Numbered from the stretch's first letter, positions 1 to 6,021 are shown. The stretch: DNA of 7,119 nt from JAGTRI01 sp964580405 (GCA_964580405.1 CAZOKM010000089.1:1-7119), one strand, 5' to 3'. Notes: a model not told the origin generated them from the sequence alone. Translations and numbers: made by a program.

Positions 1-271
1 GGTCCATGTATCCTCCTTGCCGCCACAATCCCAGGAACCCAGCGACCCTGTCGCCCTGTTTCGCGACGAGAATCTCGGCTTTTCTGGATTTCGGCAGGTT
101 TCGGAAGAACCTCCTGTAGGCAAGGTACTCCCTTTCAACGTCGTTCTCAACGCGTATGACGAGCCACTCGCGGACCTTGTCGTGGCACTCGATCTCGGCG
201 ATGGCTTTGATGTCCTTAACCTTCAGTTTGGTCAGCCGCGCGTTGACAATTTCAGTTCTCAAAGCGGTCAT
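1..271 (-). CDS. GNAT-family N-acetyltransferase, N-terminal part (runs off left edge)
   Basis: Ninety codons are visible from an ATG at 271; the rest, including most of the acetyl-CoA site, lies outside the window. The visible part fits the start of a GNAT fold: a first strand (about residues 5-16), a helix rich in charged residues (17-30), a second helix with many Arg residues (43-64), then the typical hairpin ILVAKQGDRVAGFLGLW (67-83), where the strand-turn-strand 'V-A-x-x-G-D-x-V-A-G-F' is the usual GNAT signature. GNAT enzymes transfer an acetyl group from acetyl-CoA to an amine; the substrate cannot be read from this end. The gene is divergent from the ATP-grasp gene at 424 and close to a lysine 2,3-aminomutase-like gene. 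In methanogens a GNAT enzyme (AblB) acetylates beta-lysine made by AblA, so that role is possible but unproven. A good BRE/TATA stands upstream, giving a leader of about 10 bases. Confidence 0.75.
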   Translation of the reverse strand, partial: MTALRTEIVNARLTKLKVKDIKAIAEIECHDKVREWLVIRVENDVEREYLAYRRFFRNLPKSRKAEILVAKQGDRVAGFLGLWRQGGYMD

Positions 272-304
272 CCGAAGTGTTGAAAAAAGAGACCAAAGTG
301 GAAT

Positions 305-317
305 TATTTAAGCTTTG
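305..317 (-). promoter_or_regulatory. BRE/TATA promoter of the GNAT gene
   Basis: On the minus strand the sequence reads CAAAGCTTAAATA, a purine-rich BRE followed by a TATA box. Transcription would start about 25 bases further on, near 280, leaving only about 10 bases before the ATG at 271. The mRNA would therefore be nearly leaderless, which is common in archaea. The promoter is inferred from sequence only. Confidence 0.55.
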
Positions 318-365
318 TCTCAACGTTTTTACATAATTTTACCCCCAAAAAGCCAAAAAAATCGG

Positions 366-378
366 TAATTAAACGTTA
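366..378 (+). promoter_or_regulatory. Possible TATA region of the ATP-grasp gene at 424
   Basis: The AT-rich segment AATTAAACGTTAA lies 46-58 bases before the proposed start codon. If it is a TATA element, transcription would begin near 395-402 and leave a leader of about 25 bases. The match to the archaeal consensus is weaker than at the other promoters in this window, and the exact box cannot be decided. Confidence 0.3.
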
Positions 379-393
379 AATGCTGGGGGCATT
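379..393 (+). repeat. Short inverted repeat AATGC-TGGGG-GCATT upstream of the ATP-grasp gene
   Basis: Five-base arms (379-383 and 389-393) flank a five-base G-rich loop. The element lies just downstream of the likely TATA region and next to the predicted transcription start. It could be a small operator or a weak hairpin, but a five-base arm may also occur by chance. Confidence 0.3.
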
Positions 394-423
394 CATTAAT
401 CCGTAGTTTAGGACGAAAAGGGA

Positions 424-1452
424 TTGGGCACAAGCGTGGACCGGAAGAAAAACCTTAGAGTCGGCGTCCTCTTCAACCGTCCTGCTGAACCACCGAGAGG
501 TGAAGATTCCGACTTCGTGGCCGAGGCGGAAGTTGAGGAACAGGCGGAATGGGTCCAAAAAGCCTTAGACAAACTGGGATACGATTACAGGATGCTGCCC
601 TTCGAAGTTGACCTCGAGCTTTTAATCAGGGCACTAAAAAAGTACAAACCAGAAGTGGTCATCAACCTCTGCGAGGGCGCCTTCGGGGACAGCCACCTCG
701 AGTCGAACGTTCCCTCGATACTTGAGCTGCTGAACATCCCCTACACGGGTTCGCCTCCCCTGTCTCTCGGAATGTGCCAAAACAAGGGGCTGACGAAGAA
801 AATTCTAAAGGCAAACGGTCTGCCTACACCCAAATACTGGGTCTTCGAAGACTCCGTCAATTGTCAGGGCGACTTCGAGTTCCCGCTTTTCGTGAAACCT
901 TTGAGGGAAGATGCGAGCTTAGGAATTTCCAGAAATAGCTACGTCCGGAACGAAGATGAGCTCAGGGCTCAGGTCGAATACATAACTGACCGCTACAAGC
1001 AGCCCGTGCTGGTCGAGAAGTACATCGCCGGGAGGGAGCTGAACGTCGCGATTCTGGGCTACGACGAACCAGAGGTGCTGCCGATTTCCGAGATAACGTT
1101 CGGCTTCAGAGACGAACCCAAGATAGTAAGCTACTCAGCAAAGTGGTTCAAGGAAAGCGACGAGTACGAAAAAACCAAACCCGTTTGCCCAGCTGCACTT
1201 GACCCTTCCGTAAAAAACAAAGTTGAAAAAATCGCATTAAAGGCATTCAATCTTCTGTACTGCAGGGACTACGCGCGGGTCGACATTCGCCTGAGAGACG
1301 GTTCGCCGTGGATTCTCGAGGTTAACCCTAACCCGGACATTTCTATGGAAGCAGGCTTCTCGCGTTCACTAAAAACCGCGGGAATATCGTACGAGCAGTT
1401 CGTCGAAAAAATAATTCAGTTCGCCCTACAACGTGCGTCAAAACGCAGCTAG
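424..1452 (+). CDS. D-Ala-D-Ala-ligase-like ATP-grasp carboxylate-amine ligase (copy 1)
   Basis: This protein of 342 residues has the three-domain ATP-grasp layout of Ddl enzymes, which use ATP to join a carboxylate to an amine through an acyl-phosphate. Visible marks are CEGAFGDS (83-90), IPYTGS (105-110), ATP-binding lysines K121 and K158 (in VKP), the loop REDASLGIS (161-169), VEKYIAGRE (197-205), and the metal-binding D287, E299 and N301. True Ddl enzymes have an N-terminal GG-x-SAE-x-E motif; here that place reads FNRPAEPP, so the catalytic Glu is not evident. The AKY tyrosine of Ddl is Trp (AKW, 239-241), and the usual EGSS is EDAS. The substrate is thus probably not D-alanine. The TTG start at 424 follows AAAAGGGA closely; an in-frame GTG at 436 is an alternative. 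The gene converges on its paralogue at 1469 with a 16-base gap. The family is certain; the substrate is unknown. Confidence 0.9.
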   Translation: MGTSVDRKKNLRVGVLFNRPAEPPRGEDSDFVAEAEVEEQAEWVQKALDKLGYDYRMLPFEVDLELLIRALKKYKPEVVINLCEGAFGDSHLESNVPSILELLNIPYTGSPPLSLGMCQNKGLTKKILKANGLPTPKYWVFEDSVNCQGDFEFPLFVKPLREDASLGISRNSYVRNEDELRAQVEYITDRYKQPVLVEKYIAGRELNVAILGYDEPEVLPISEITFGFRDEPKIVSYSAKWFKESDEYEKTKPVCPAALDPSVKNKVEKIALKAFNLLYCRDYARVDIRLRDGSPWILEVNPNPDISMEAGFSRSLKTAGISYEQFVEKIIQFALQRASKRS

Positions 1453-1468
1453 TGGCAATAAGGTATAA

Positions 1469-2524
1469 TCAGAAAAGACGGACAAGTGAACGGTCACTAA
1501 AAAGGTGTTGCATCTCGTGTCTTTTCAGGGCCTGCCAAAAAATCGTACAGACGAGCTGGTCATAAGAAAAACCCGCTTCCGCAGCTGCTTCGGGAAGGCA
1601 GGAATGAGCGTCAGGGTCAGGTATCAGCCCAGGTAAAGGATTAACTTCGAGCACGCGCGGCTTGCCTTCTTTATCGAGTCTCACGTCCATTCGGCACAGG
1701 TCCCGACAATTCAGAACCTTGAATGTTCTAGCAGCTGTCTTTCGAACCTTCTTCTCAAGGTCATCGGGTACGTCTGCTGGGCACTTGAAAATGTCCAGCG
1801 GCTTTTCCGGCACGTCCCAAATCCACTTTGCCTCGAACGAATAAATCGGGCTGGCTCCGCTCGGGAGCTTCTCAAGCAGAATTTCAACTATGGGCAGGAC
1901 GAGGGGGTCGCCGTTGCCGATAAGGCCGACCGTGAACTCTCTTCCGGGAAGGAACTCCTCGACGATGGCTGACTGCTTGTACGTCTCTATAACCCACGAC
2001 AACTGCTCCTGCAGACCACGTTCGTCCTTCACGAGGGAGGAGCTTCGTATGCCCTTGCTTGAGCCCTCCGCTAAAGGCTTAACGACAAGCGGAAACTCTA
2101 AACTGCGTTGTCTTTTTTGTTTAGGTGAAAAGAAGACTTGAAACCTAGGGGAAGGAACACCGTTGGCGTTCAGTACTTGGTGAGTCAGGGCTTTGTCCAA
2201 CGCGATGGCAAGCGTCAGCGGTCCTGAGCCAGTATAAGGCGTCCCAAGCATCTCCAGCATCGCGGGAACCTGCGACTCTCTACTTTCACCACGTATCCCC
2301 TCGGCGATGTTGAAGACGAAGTCGGGTTTTAGACCCTTAATTTTCCCGTACGCTTCCTCGTCTGCTTCGATTTTTGTGACTTCGCACCCGCCTTTTCGTA
2401 AAGCACCTGCGATGGCGTCCACCGTGGCTTCGTCGTCGAACTCGATATAAAAATCCTCAGGCTGCCCCGCGACTGGGTCAGCGGTCTTCTTCAGGTTGTA
2501 CGTTAGCCCGACGTTAAGCGTCAT
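1469..2524 (-). CDS. D-Ala-D-Ala-ligase-like ATP-grasp carboxylate-amine ligase (copy 2)
   Basis: This second Ddl-like ATP-grasp enzyme has 351 residues and is clearly paralogous to the gene at 424. Matching marks are NIAEGIRGES (72-81), TPYTGS (95-100), K111, K149 in VVKP, the intact serine loop EGSSKGI (153-159), EEFLPGRE (189-196), AKW (232-234), D280, E293 and N295, and a C-terminal HSCLPEAA (307-314) that resembles the HSLVP segment of Escherichia coli DdlB. It is closer to classical Ddl than copy 1, yet it also has Trp in place of the AKY tyrosine, and the N-terminus begins LNVGLTYNLK rather than the Ddl glycine-rich motif. Its ATG overlaps the stop of the upstream aminomutase gene (ATGA), so the two are probably made together and may act in sequence. 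I infer ligation of an amino acid such as beta-lysine; the reaction itself is not shown by the sequence. Confidence 0.9.
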   Translation of the reverse strand: MTLNVGLTYNLKKTADPVAGQPEDFYIEFDDEATVDAIAGALRKGGCEVTKIEADEEAYGKIKGLKPDFVFNIAEGIRGESRESQVPAMLEMLGTPYTGSGPLTLAIALDKALTHQVLNANGVPSPRFQVFFSPKQKRQRSLEFPLVVKPLAEGSSKGIRSSSLVKDERGLQEQLSWVIETYKQSAIVEEFLPGREFTVGLIGNGDPLVLPIVEILLEKLPSGASPIYSFEAKWIWDVPEKPLDIFKCPADVPDDLEKKVRKTAARTFKVLNCRDLCRMDVRLDKEGKPRVLEVNPLPGLIPDPDAHSCLPEAAAEAGFSYDQLVCTIFWQALKRHEMQHLFSDRSLVRLF

Positions 2525-3627
2525 CGCTTTTCACTAGGGACCTTCACAGGAAACTCCATCTGCTGCAGAGGCTTCTTTTCCCTCGGAATCTGCGGGTACG
2601 TGTACTCCTTTCCCTGATAGTTCTTCATGACGACTTGGCTGTCTCCGATGCTCACGACGTATTTCGGCTGGACGGGGATTTTTCCTCCGCCTCCCGGCGC
2701 GTCGATCACATAGCGTGGGACGGCGAAGCCCGACGTGTAGCCCGTGAGGTCCTCGATTATTTTGAGTCCGGTTTCGACCCTCGTCCTGAAGTGGTACGTG
2801 CCCTTCACAAGGTCCATCTGGAACAGGTAATATGGTTTGACCCTGATCCTCAGCAGCTTCTGGACGAGACTCTTCATGGTCTCCGAGTCGTCATTAACTC
2901 CTTTTAACAATACTGACTGGTTGCCAAGCGGGATTCCCGCGTCGGCGAGGAGCCCGCAGGCTCGTGAGCTTTCCTCCGTTATTTCCCGCGGGTGATTAAA
3001 GTGCACGTTGATGTAAAGCGGGTGGTACTTCTTCAGTATGTTACACAGTTCGGGTGTTATTCTCTGCGGGAGCGTGCACGGCACCCTCGTACCAATCCTT
3101 AAGACTTCAACGTGAGGGATCGCCCTGAGGCTTTTCAGCAAAAACTCAATCGTGTCATCGGGCAGCATCAGTGGGTCTCCGCCAGATAGCAGAACGTCTC
3201 GAATGGCTGGCGTCCTCTGGATGTACCTGATCTGTTCTAACAAGACTTCTTTTGAAAGATCAATTAATGGCAAGCCAACTCTTCTTTTTCTGGTGCAGAA
3301 CCTGCAGTACATCGCGCAGCAGTTTGACACGCACATTAGCACGCGGTCAGGATAGCGGTGAACCAGTCCCGTTGTTGGGCTGTCGCCTTCCTCGTTCAGC
3401 GGGTCGTCCGTTCCATATGGGTCCTGCAATTCAAGCGGGCTGGGTACGCACTGCTTCCAGATTGGGTCTCCCACTTCTTCGATTAAGTTAAAGTAATAGC
3501 GAGAAATTTTCATCGGGTACTTTGCGACAACGGAATTTAGAGCTTTCGCGTCGACAGAAAATTTTTCGAGAATTTGATGGGGTCTCGTTATACTTTTGGA
3601 AAGACTATTTTTCCAGTCTTCAACCAT
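2521..3627 (-). CDS. kamA/ablA-like: Lysine 2,3-aminomutase-like radical SAM/PLP enzyme
   Basis: Lysine 2,3-aminomutase turns L-lysine into beta-lysine using a 4Fe-4S cluster, S-adenosylmethionine and pyridoxal phosphate. Numbering from the ATG at 3627 (368 residues), the protein shows the cluster motif CAMYCRFC (C104, C108, C111), R113 for the substrate carboxylate, LSGGDPL (147-153), NHPREITEES (211-220), and GGGGK with PLP-lysine K316. D272 (QMDL) and D309 (VIDAP) align with D293 and D330 of the Clostridium subterminale enzyme, which bind the lysine side-chain amine; glutamate 2,3-aminomutase lacks these Asp. The zinc-binding cysteines are missing: C268 corresponds to D247 here, and the C-terminal Cys cluster is absent. 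Start choice: homology begins at VEDWKNSL. An ATG at 3654 (377 residues) is also possible; the GTG at 3690 overlaps the TATA box and is unlikely. No strong ribosome site precedes either ATG. It is the first gene of an operon with the ATP-grasp gene downstream. Confidence 0.92.
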   Translation of the reverse strand: MVEDWKNSLSKSITRPHQILEKFSVDAKALNSVVAKYPMKISRYYFNLIEEVGDPIWKQCVPSPLELQDPYGTDDPLNEEGDSPTTGLVHRYPDRVLMCVSNCCAMYCRFCTRKRRVGLPLIDLSKEVLLEQIRYIQRTPAIRDVLLSGGDPLMLPDDTIEFLLKSLRAIPHVEVLRIGTRVPCTLPQRITPELCNILKKYHPLYINVHFNHPREITEESSRACGLLADAGIPLGNQSVLLKGVNDDSETMKSLVQKLLRIRVKPYYLFQMDLVKGTYHFRTRVETGLKIIEDLTGYTSGFAVPRYVIDAPGGGGKIPVQPKYVVSIGDSQVVMKNYQGKEYTYPQIPREKKPLQQMEFPVKVPSEKR

Positions 3628-3646
3628 CTTTTCGTTACACGCGCTG

Positions 3647-3662
3647 TGGCACATACATGCCA
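3647..3662. repeat. Inverted repeat TGGCA-N6-TGCCA at the aminomutase 5' end
   Basis: Five-base arms (3647-3651 and 3658-3662) flank six bases that contain the alternative ATG at 3654. The element lies 30-45 bases downstream of the TATA box, so it overlaps the start of the predicted transcript. It could be a repressor site or a leader hairpin. The arms are short and the site is single, so the role is uncertain. Confidence 0.35.
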
Positions 3663-3689
3663 CGAAAAAAATATGCGTTTCTAAACACA

Positions 3690-3703
3690 CTTTTAAATCT
3701 TTC
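3690..3703 (-). promoter_or_regulatory. BRE/TATA promoter of the aminomutase/ATP-grasp operon
   Basis: Read on the minus strand, GAAAGATTTAAAAG is a very good archaeal BRE plus TATA box. The transcript would begin near 3668, which rules out the GTG at 3690 as start and leaves a leader of about 14 bases to the ATG at 3654 or about 41 bases to the ATG at 3627. Confidence 0.65.
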
Positions 3704-3743
3704 TATTATGTTCGTAACAAAAACGACATAAACAATTAATCAG

Positions 3744-3765
3744 AAAAAATTTTTGAAAAATTTTT
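3744..3765. other. Phased A/T tracts between divergent promoters, probably curved DNA
   Basis: Two A5-6T5 blocks (3744-3754 and 3756-3765) are separated by a single G, so their centres are about one helical turn apart. In-phase A-tracts bend DNA. The element sits midway between the outward-facing TATA boxes at 3690-3703 and 3814-3820 and could act as a chromatin or activator site, which is inference. Confidence 0.4.
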
Positions 3766-3813
3766 AGTAACATTTTGTGATTACGTTGAGTGTCCACAAT
3801 TGTTGCCCTACCC

Positions 3814-3820
3814 TTATATA
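3814..3820 (+). promoter_or_regulatory. TATA box of the bactofilin-like gene
   Basis: TTATATA lies about 25 bases before a predicted transcription start near 3842. The resulting short leader would contain the ribosome site at 3844-3849 and begin the coding region at 3855, a coherent archaeal arrangement. Confidence 0.6.
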
Positions 3821-3843
3821 CGAATTTGAAGGAAATTTTTTAC

Positions 3844-3849
3844 AGGTGA
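3844..3849 (+). promoter_or_regulatory. Ribosome binding site AGGTGA that fixes the start at 3855
   Basis: AGGTGA matches the anti-Shine-Dalgarno end of archaeal 16S rRNA and stands five bases before the ATG at 3855. The frame is open further upstream to 3777, but those codons would precede or overlap the TATA box, so the ATG at 3855 is preferred. Confidence 0.75.
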
Positions 3850-3854
3850 AAAAA

Positions 3855-5186
3855 ATGGGAAGCGTTAACGTGAATTCGGGTTCAGTCGAAACGCTCGATA
3901 AAGTAGACGGCGACCTGAACTTGGCTGACGGCGCAAGGGTCAGGGCGAGAGACGTCAAAGGCGTTGAAGTTACAGGCAGTGTTCGCTACGAGGGCAACTG
4001 CGTCTTCGAGTGCAGCCTCGCTGCAGACTCGATCAGGGGAGAAGACGGCGACCTCGTCGTCGAGGGCAACCTGTCGGTCGAGAAGACGATCAGAATCGAG
4101 GAAGGCGGTCTTGGGGTCGGAGGCAACCTAACGGCTGGAACCATCGAGGTCGACAAAAAAGTTTCGGTAGGAAAAGACCTTACCGCCTTGAACGTTGAGG
4201 TGGGTGGTAAGCTGGAGGTCGGGGGCAACGCGAAGGTCGTCGAGATAGAAGTGGGCGGCACCTTCGAGGCGAGGGGCAACGTCGAGGCCAAAAAACTGGA
4301 GGTAGGCGGCACAGCGAAGATAGACGGCGAAACGACGATTTCGAGGATAAGCGTGGGCGGCACGTTCAGGGGCGTCGGGATCATCAAGGCTGACAAAATT
4401 GACATCGGCGGCACGTTTGAGGCGGAATCGGAAATAATAGTTGAGGACTTGGAGGTCGGCGGAACAGCCAAAGTCGCAGGGGGCGAGATAAGAGGAAGGG
4501 TCGACGTCGGCGGAGTCTTCTTCTCAAGCAAGCCCTTGACTTACGGCTCGATTGACGTCGGAGGCAAAGCAGAGCTTGTCGGCGGAGGAAAAGGGAGAAA
4601 GATCGAAGTCGGCGGAACCCTGAAGGCTGAGGGAGACCTGAAGTTCGAGGACATCGACGTCGGCGGCACGGTCGATATACGCGGCGAAGCCGAGGGCGAC
4701 GCGATTGACGTCGGTGGCACACTTTCAGTTGAAAAAAGCCTGACGTTGGCCAGAAAGCTCGACGTTGGAGGAACAGCTGAAGCAGGCGAGATCCTGAAAG
4801 CCGAATCCATAGAGGTCGGTGGCTCACTAAAATCCAGAAAGATCGAGGCCGAATCCTCGGTTGACGTCGGTGGCAAAATCGAGACAAATGAGGGGACGAA
4901 GGCTGCCCACGTTGAGATCGGGAGGAAAGGAAGAATCAGGGGCGTCGTCGTCGCCGATAACGTTCAGATCGAGGAAGAGGCTGAGGTTGAAGACATCTAC
5001 GCTGGGTCGTTGGTCATGGAGGAGCGGTCCTCGGCGAGGAATGTCTACGCGAACCGGGTTCGCCTGGAAAGAGAATGTAAGATCAACGGGGAGCTGCAGT
5101 ACACTGACGAGCTGAGGAAAGAACAGGACGTATACTTTGCGAAGGAACCTGCTAAGGTGTCTCGGCTTCCGTCGCCTCCAATTTAA
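3855..5186 (+). CDS. Bactofilin-like (DUF583) polymer-forming protein with extended beta-helix
   Basis: This 443-residue protein is almost entirely short repeats with no signal peptide or membrane helix, so it is probably cytoplasmic. From residue 133 to 354 there are 13 successive rungs starting with V/I-G-G; twelve are exactly 17 residues and one (286-303) is 18. Weaker rungs extend to about residue 405, and looser ones cover the N-terminal 130 residues, including an 11-residue unit at 105-115 that breaks the register. Such periodicity is the mark of the right-handed beta-helix of bactofilins, which assemble without nucleotide into filaments that place cell-shape or wall proteins. Usual bactofilin cores are far shorter (roughly 100-150 residues), so this one would form an unusually long rod. 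The last 35 residues (TDELRKEQ onward, ending PSPPI) are non-repetitive and charged and could be a docking tail. It is probably cotranscribed with the gene at 5224. Filament formation is inferred from the family. Confidence 0.8.
   Translation: MGSVNVNSGSVETLDKVDGDLNLADGARVRARDVKGVEVTGSVRYEGNCVFECSLAADSIRGEDGDLVVEGNLSVEKTIRIEEGGLGVGGNLTAGTIEVDKKVSVGKDLTALNVEVGGKLEVGGNAKVVEIEVGGTFEARGNVEAKKLEVGGTAKIDGETTISRISVGGTFRGVGIIKADKIDIGGTFEAESEIIVEDLEVGGTAKVAGGEIRGRVDVGGVFFSSKPLTYGSIDVGGKAELVGGGKGRKIEVGGTLKAEGDLKFEDIDVGGTVDIRGEAEGDAIDVGGTLSVEKSLTLARKLDVGGTAEAGEILKAESIEVGGSLKSRKIEAESSVDVGGKIETNEGTKAAHVEIGRKGRIRGVVVADNVQIEEEAEVEDIYAGSLVMEERSSARNVYANRVRLERECKINGELQYTDELRKEQDVYFAKEPAKVSRLPSPPI
4251..4916 (+). 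repeat. Coding tandem repeat, 13 units of about 51 bp
   Basis: Each unit encodes one 17-residue rung beginning V/I-G-G, most often V-G-G-T, and ending in I/L/V plus an acidic residue. The codons of the V-G-G triplet vary between units (GTG, GTA, GTT or GTC for Val; GGC, GGT or GGA for Gly), so the repeats are held by protein selection and are not a recent DNA expansion. The unit at residues 286-303 carries one extra codon. Confidence 0.85.
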
Positions 5187-5223
5187 GCGTTGGGCTCAAG
5201 GGCAAACCGTTGGCGGCTGAGAG

Positions 5224-5910
5224 TTGGATCAGATTAGCAGAATTGAGTTTCGTCTCGGCACCAATTTTTTAACCCTTGAGGTCCCACCTTTTTATGTGAA
5301 TTTTGAGAAGATGAACTTCAGTTCGATTATTGTGCGGAGGCAGCTGCCGAAGGAAGGAATCGCCATCTACGTTTACGTCACTAGGCAAAGGCACGTTGAG
5401 AAGCTTTTACTCCTAAAAAGGTTGCATCCCGACATATTCCTGCCTGAGGAATTACGAGAATCGGGCACAGCAGTTGAGGGGCTGAGCCCGGCGGAACTTT
5501 CGGTGTTTAAGAGAGTCACTAAAACTGGGGGGTTCGATAAAGACATCGCGGAGCTGGAGAAAGAATGGGAGTATGGCGGAAGTGGTGTTTGGTCAAAAAG
5601 AATCGGCGCCTTCACGCTTTTTATGTTTCTAGTCGCGAAAGAAGCAAGATGGACCGTCAGGCCAGCCATCTCGAGGGATGGCGTTAAAGGCTACGGGTTT
5701 GAGCTGCCTGTTGATACTTCGCTGAGTAGTCGCTTCGCAGAAGGATTGCGGGAAGGCGAACTTGAAGAAATTCACAACCACGTCGAAAGCCAACATTACC
5801 ATTTGATCATTGAAAATCTGGCGAGGTGTAGGGAGCTCGCGAGTGACTGGGATTATTATTTTTCTACGAGAACAAAGTGGAAACAAACTGTTTTCCTTTC
5901 AACGGACTGA
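5224..5910 (+). CDS. Hypothetical protein downstream of the bactofilin-like gene
   Basis: I do not recognise this 228-residue protein. It has no signal peptide. A hydrophobic stretch at about 127-138 (IGAFTLFMFLVA) is too short and too close to charged residues to be a clear membrane helix. The N-terminal 60 residues look strand-rich (IEFRLGTNFLTLEV, IIVRRQ, IAIYVYV); the C-terminal half looks helical, with HNHVESQHYH (184-193), five histidines and a glutamate within reach that could bind metal or be structural. It begins 37 bases after the bactofilin stop with no promoter seen between, so it is likely cotranscribed and may be a partner of the filament. The TTG start at 5224 lacks a clear ribosome site; the first internal ATG is codon 30 and would remove the first strands, so TTG is preferred. 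Base composition is like its neighbours. Confidence 0.7.
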   Translation: MDQISRIEFRLGTNFLTLEVPPFYVNFEKMNFSSIIVRRQLPKEGIAIYVYVTRQRHVEKLLLLKRLHPDIFLPEELRESGTAVEGLSPAELSVFKRVTKTGGFDKDIAELEKEWEYGGSGVWSKRIGAFTLFMFLVAKEARWTVRPAISRDGVKGYGFELPVDTSLSSRFAEGLREGELEEIHNHVESQHYHLIIENLARCRELASDWDYYFSTRTKWKQTVFLSTD

Positions 5911-5938
5911 ATAAGGGGTTCACGTGATTGTATTATGA

Positions 5939-5945
5939 TATAAAA
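5939..5945 (+). promoter_or_regulatory. TATA box, probable promoter of the winged-helix gene
   Basis: TATAAAA lies in the 122-base gap after the hypothetical gene. It predicts a transcript start near 5967 and a leader of about 65 bases to the TTG at 6033. A weaker GATTAAAG near 5970 could serve a shorter leader. A CACGTG palindrome (5921-5926) lies just upstream of the TATA box and could be an operator. Confidence 0.45.
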
Positions 5946-6021
5946 GCCTAATCGCCTATAACAAATGATTGATTAAAGTACAAAGAATTGTGATGAGCCA
6001 CAAAATTCAAAAAGGGTTCTT

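Noticed and set aside
17..283. Open frame of 88 codons on the plus strand at the left edge
   Set aside because: The minus strand of the same stretch reads as a convincing GNAT N-terminus with its own TATA box; the plus-strand frame has no family features.
424..2524. Calling the two ATP-grasp genes ddl for peptidoglycan synthesis
   Set aside because: Archaeal signals dominate the window, no other wall genes are present, and key D-alanine-recognition residues differ in both proteins.
2521..3627. EpmB-type function on elongation factor P
   Set aside because: Archaea use aIF5A with hypusine in place of EF-P, and no EpmA-like lysyl-tRNA synthetase paralogue is present; the lysine-binding residues alone cannot separate the two families, so this is rejected on context.
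3628..3690. Upstream start (GTG at 3690) for the aminomutase
   Set aside because: The codon abuts the TATA box and precedes the predicted transcript start, and the added residues do not resemble the family.
3777..3854. Upstream GTG start for the bactofilin-like gene
   Set aside because: It precedes the TATA box at 3814, and AGGTGA correctly spaced before the ATG at 3855 gives a far better start.
3986..4876. Long minus-strand frames rich in PPTS and in Arg within the repeat gene
   Set aside because: They are the antisense and shifted readings of the V-G-G-T repeat codons; the periodic PPTS is exactly the complement of GTCGGCGG-type codons.
4251..4916. Regular 51-bp periodicity that might suggest a CRISPR array or minisatellite
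   Set aside because: The units diverge in sequence throughout, have no constant repeat and unique spacer, and keep an open reading frame with conserved residues.
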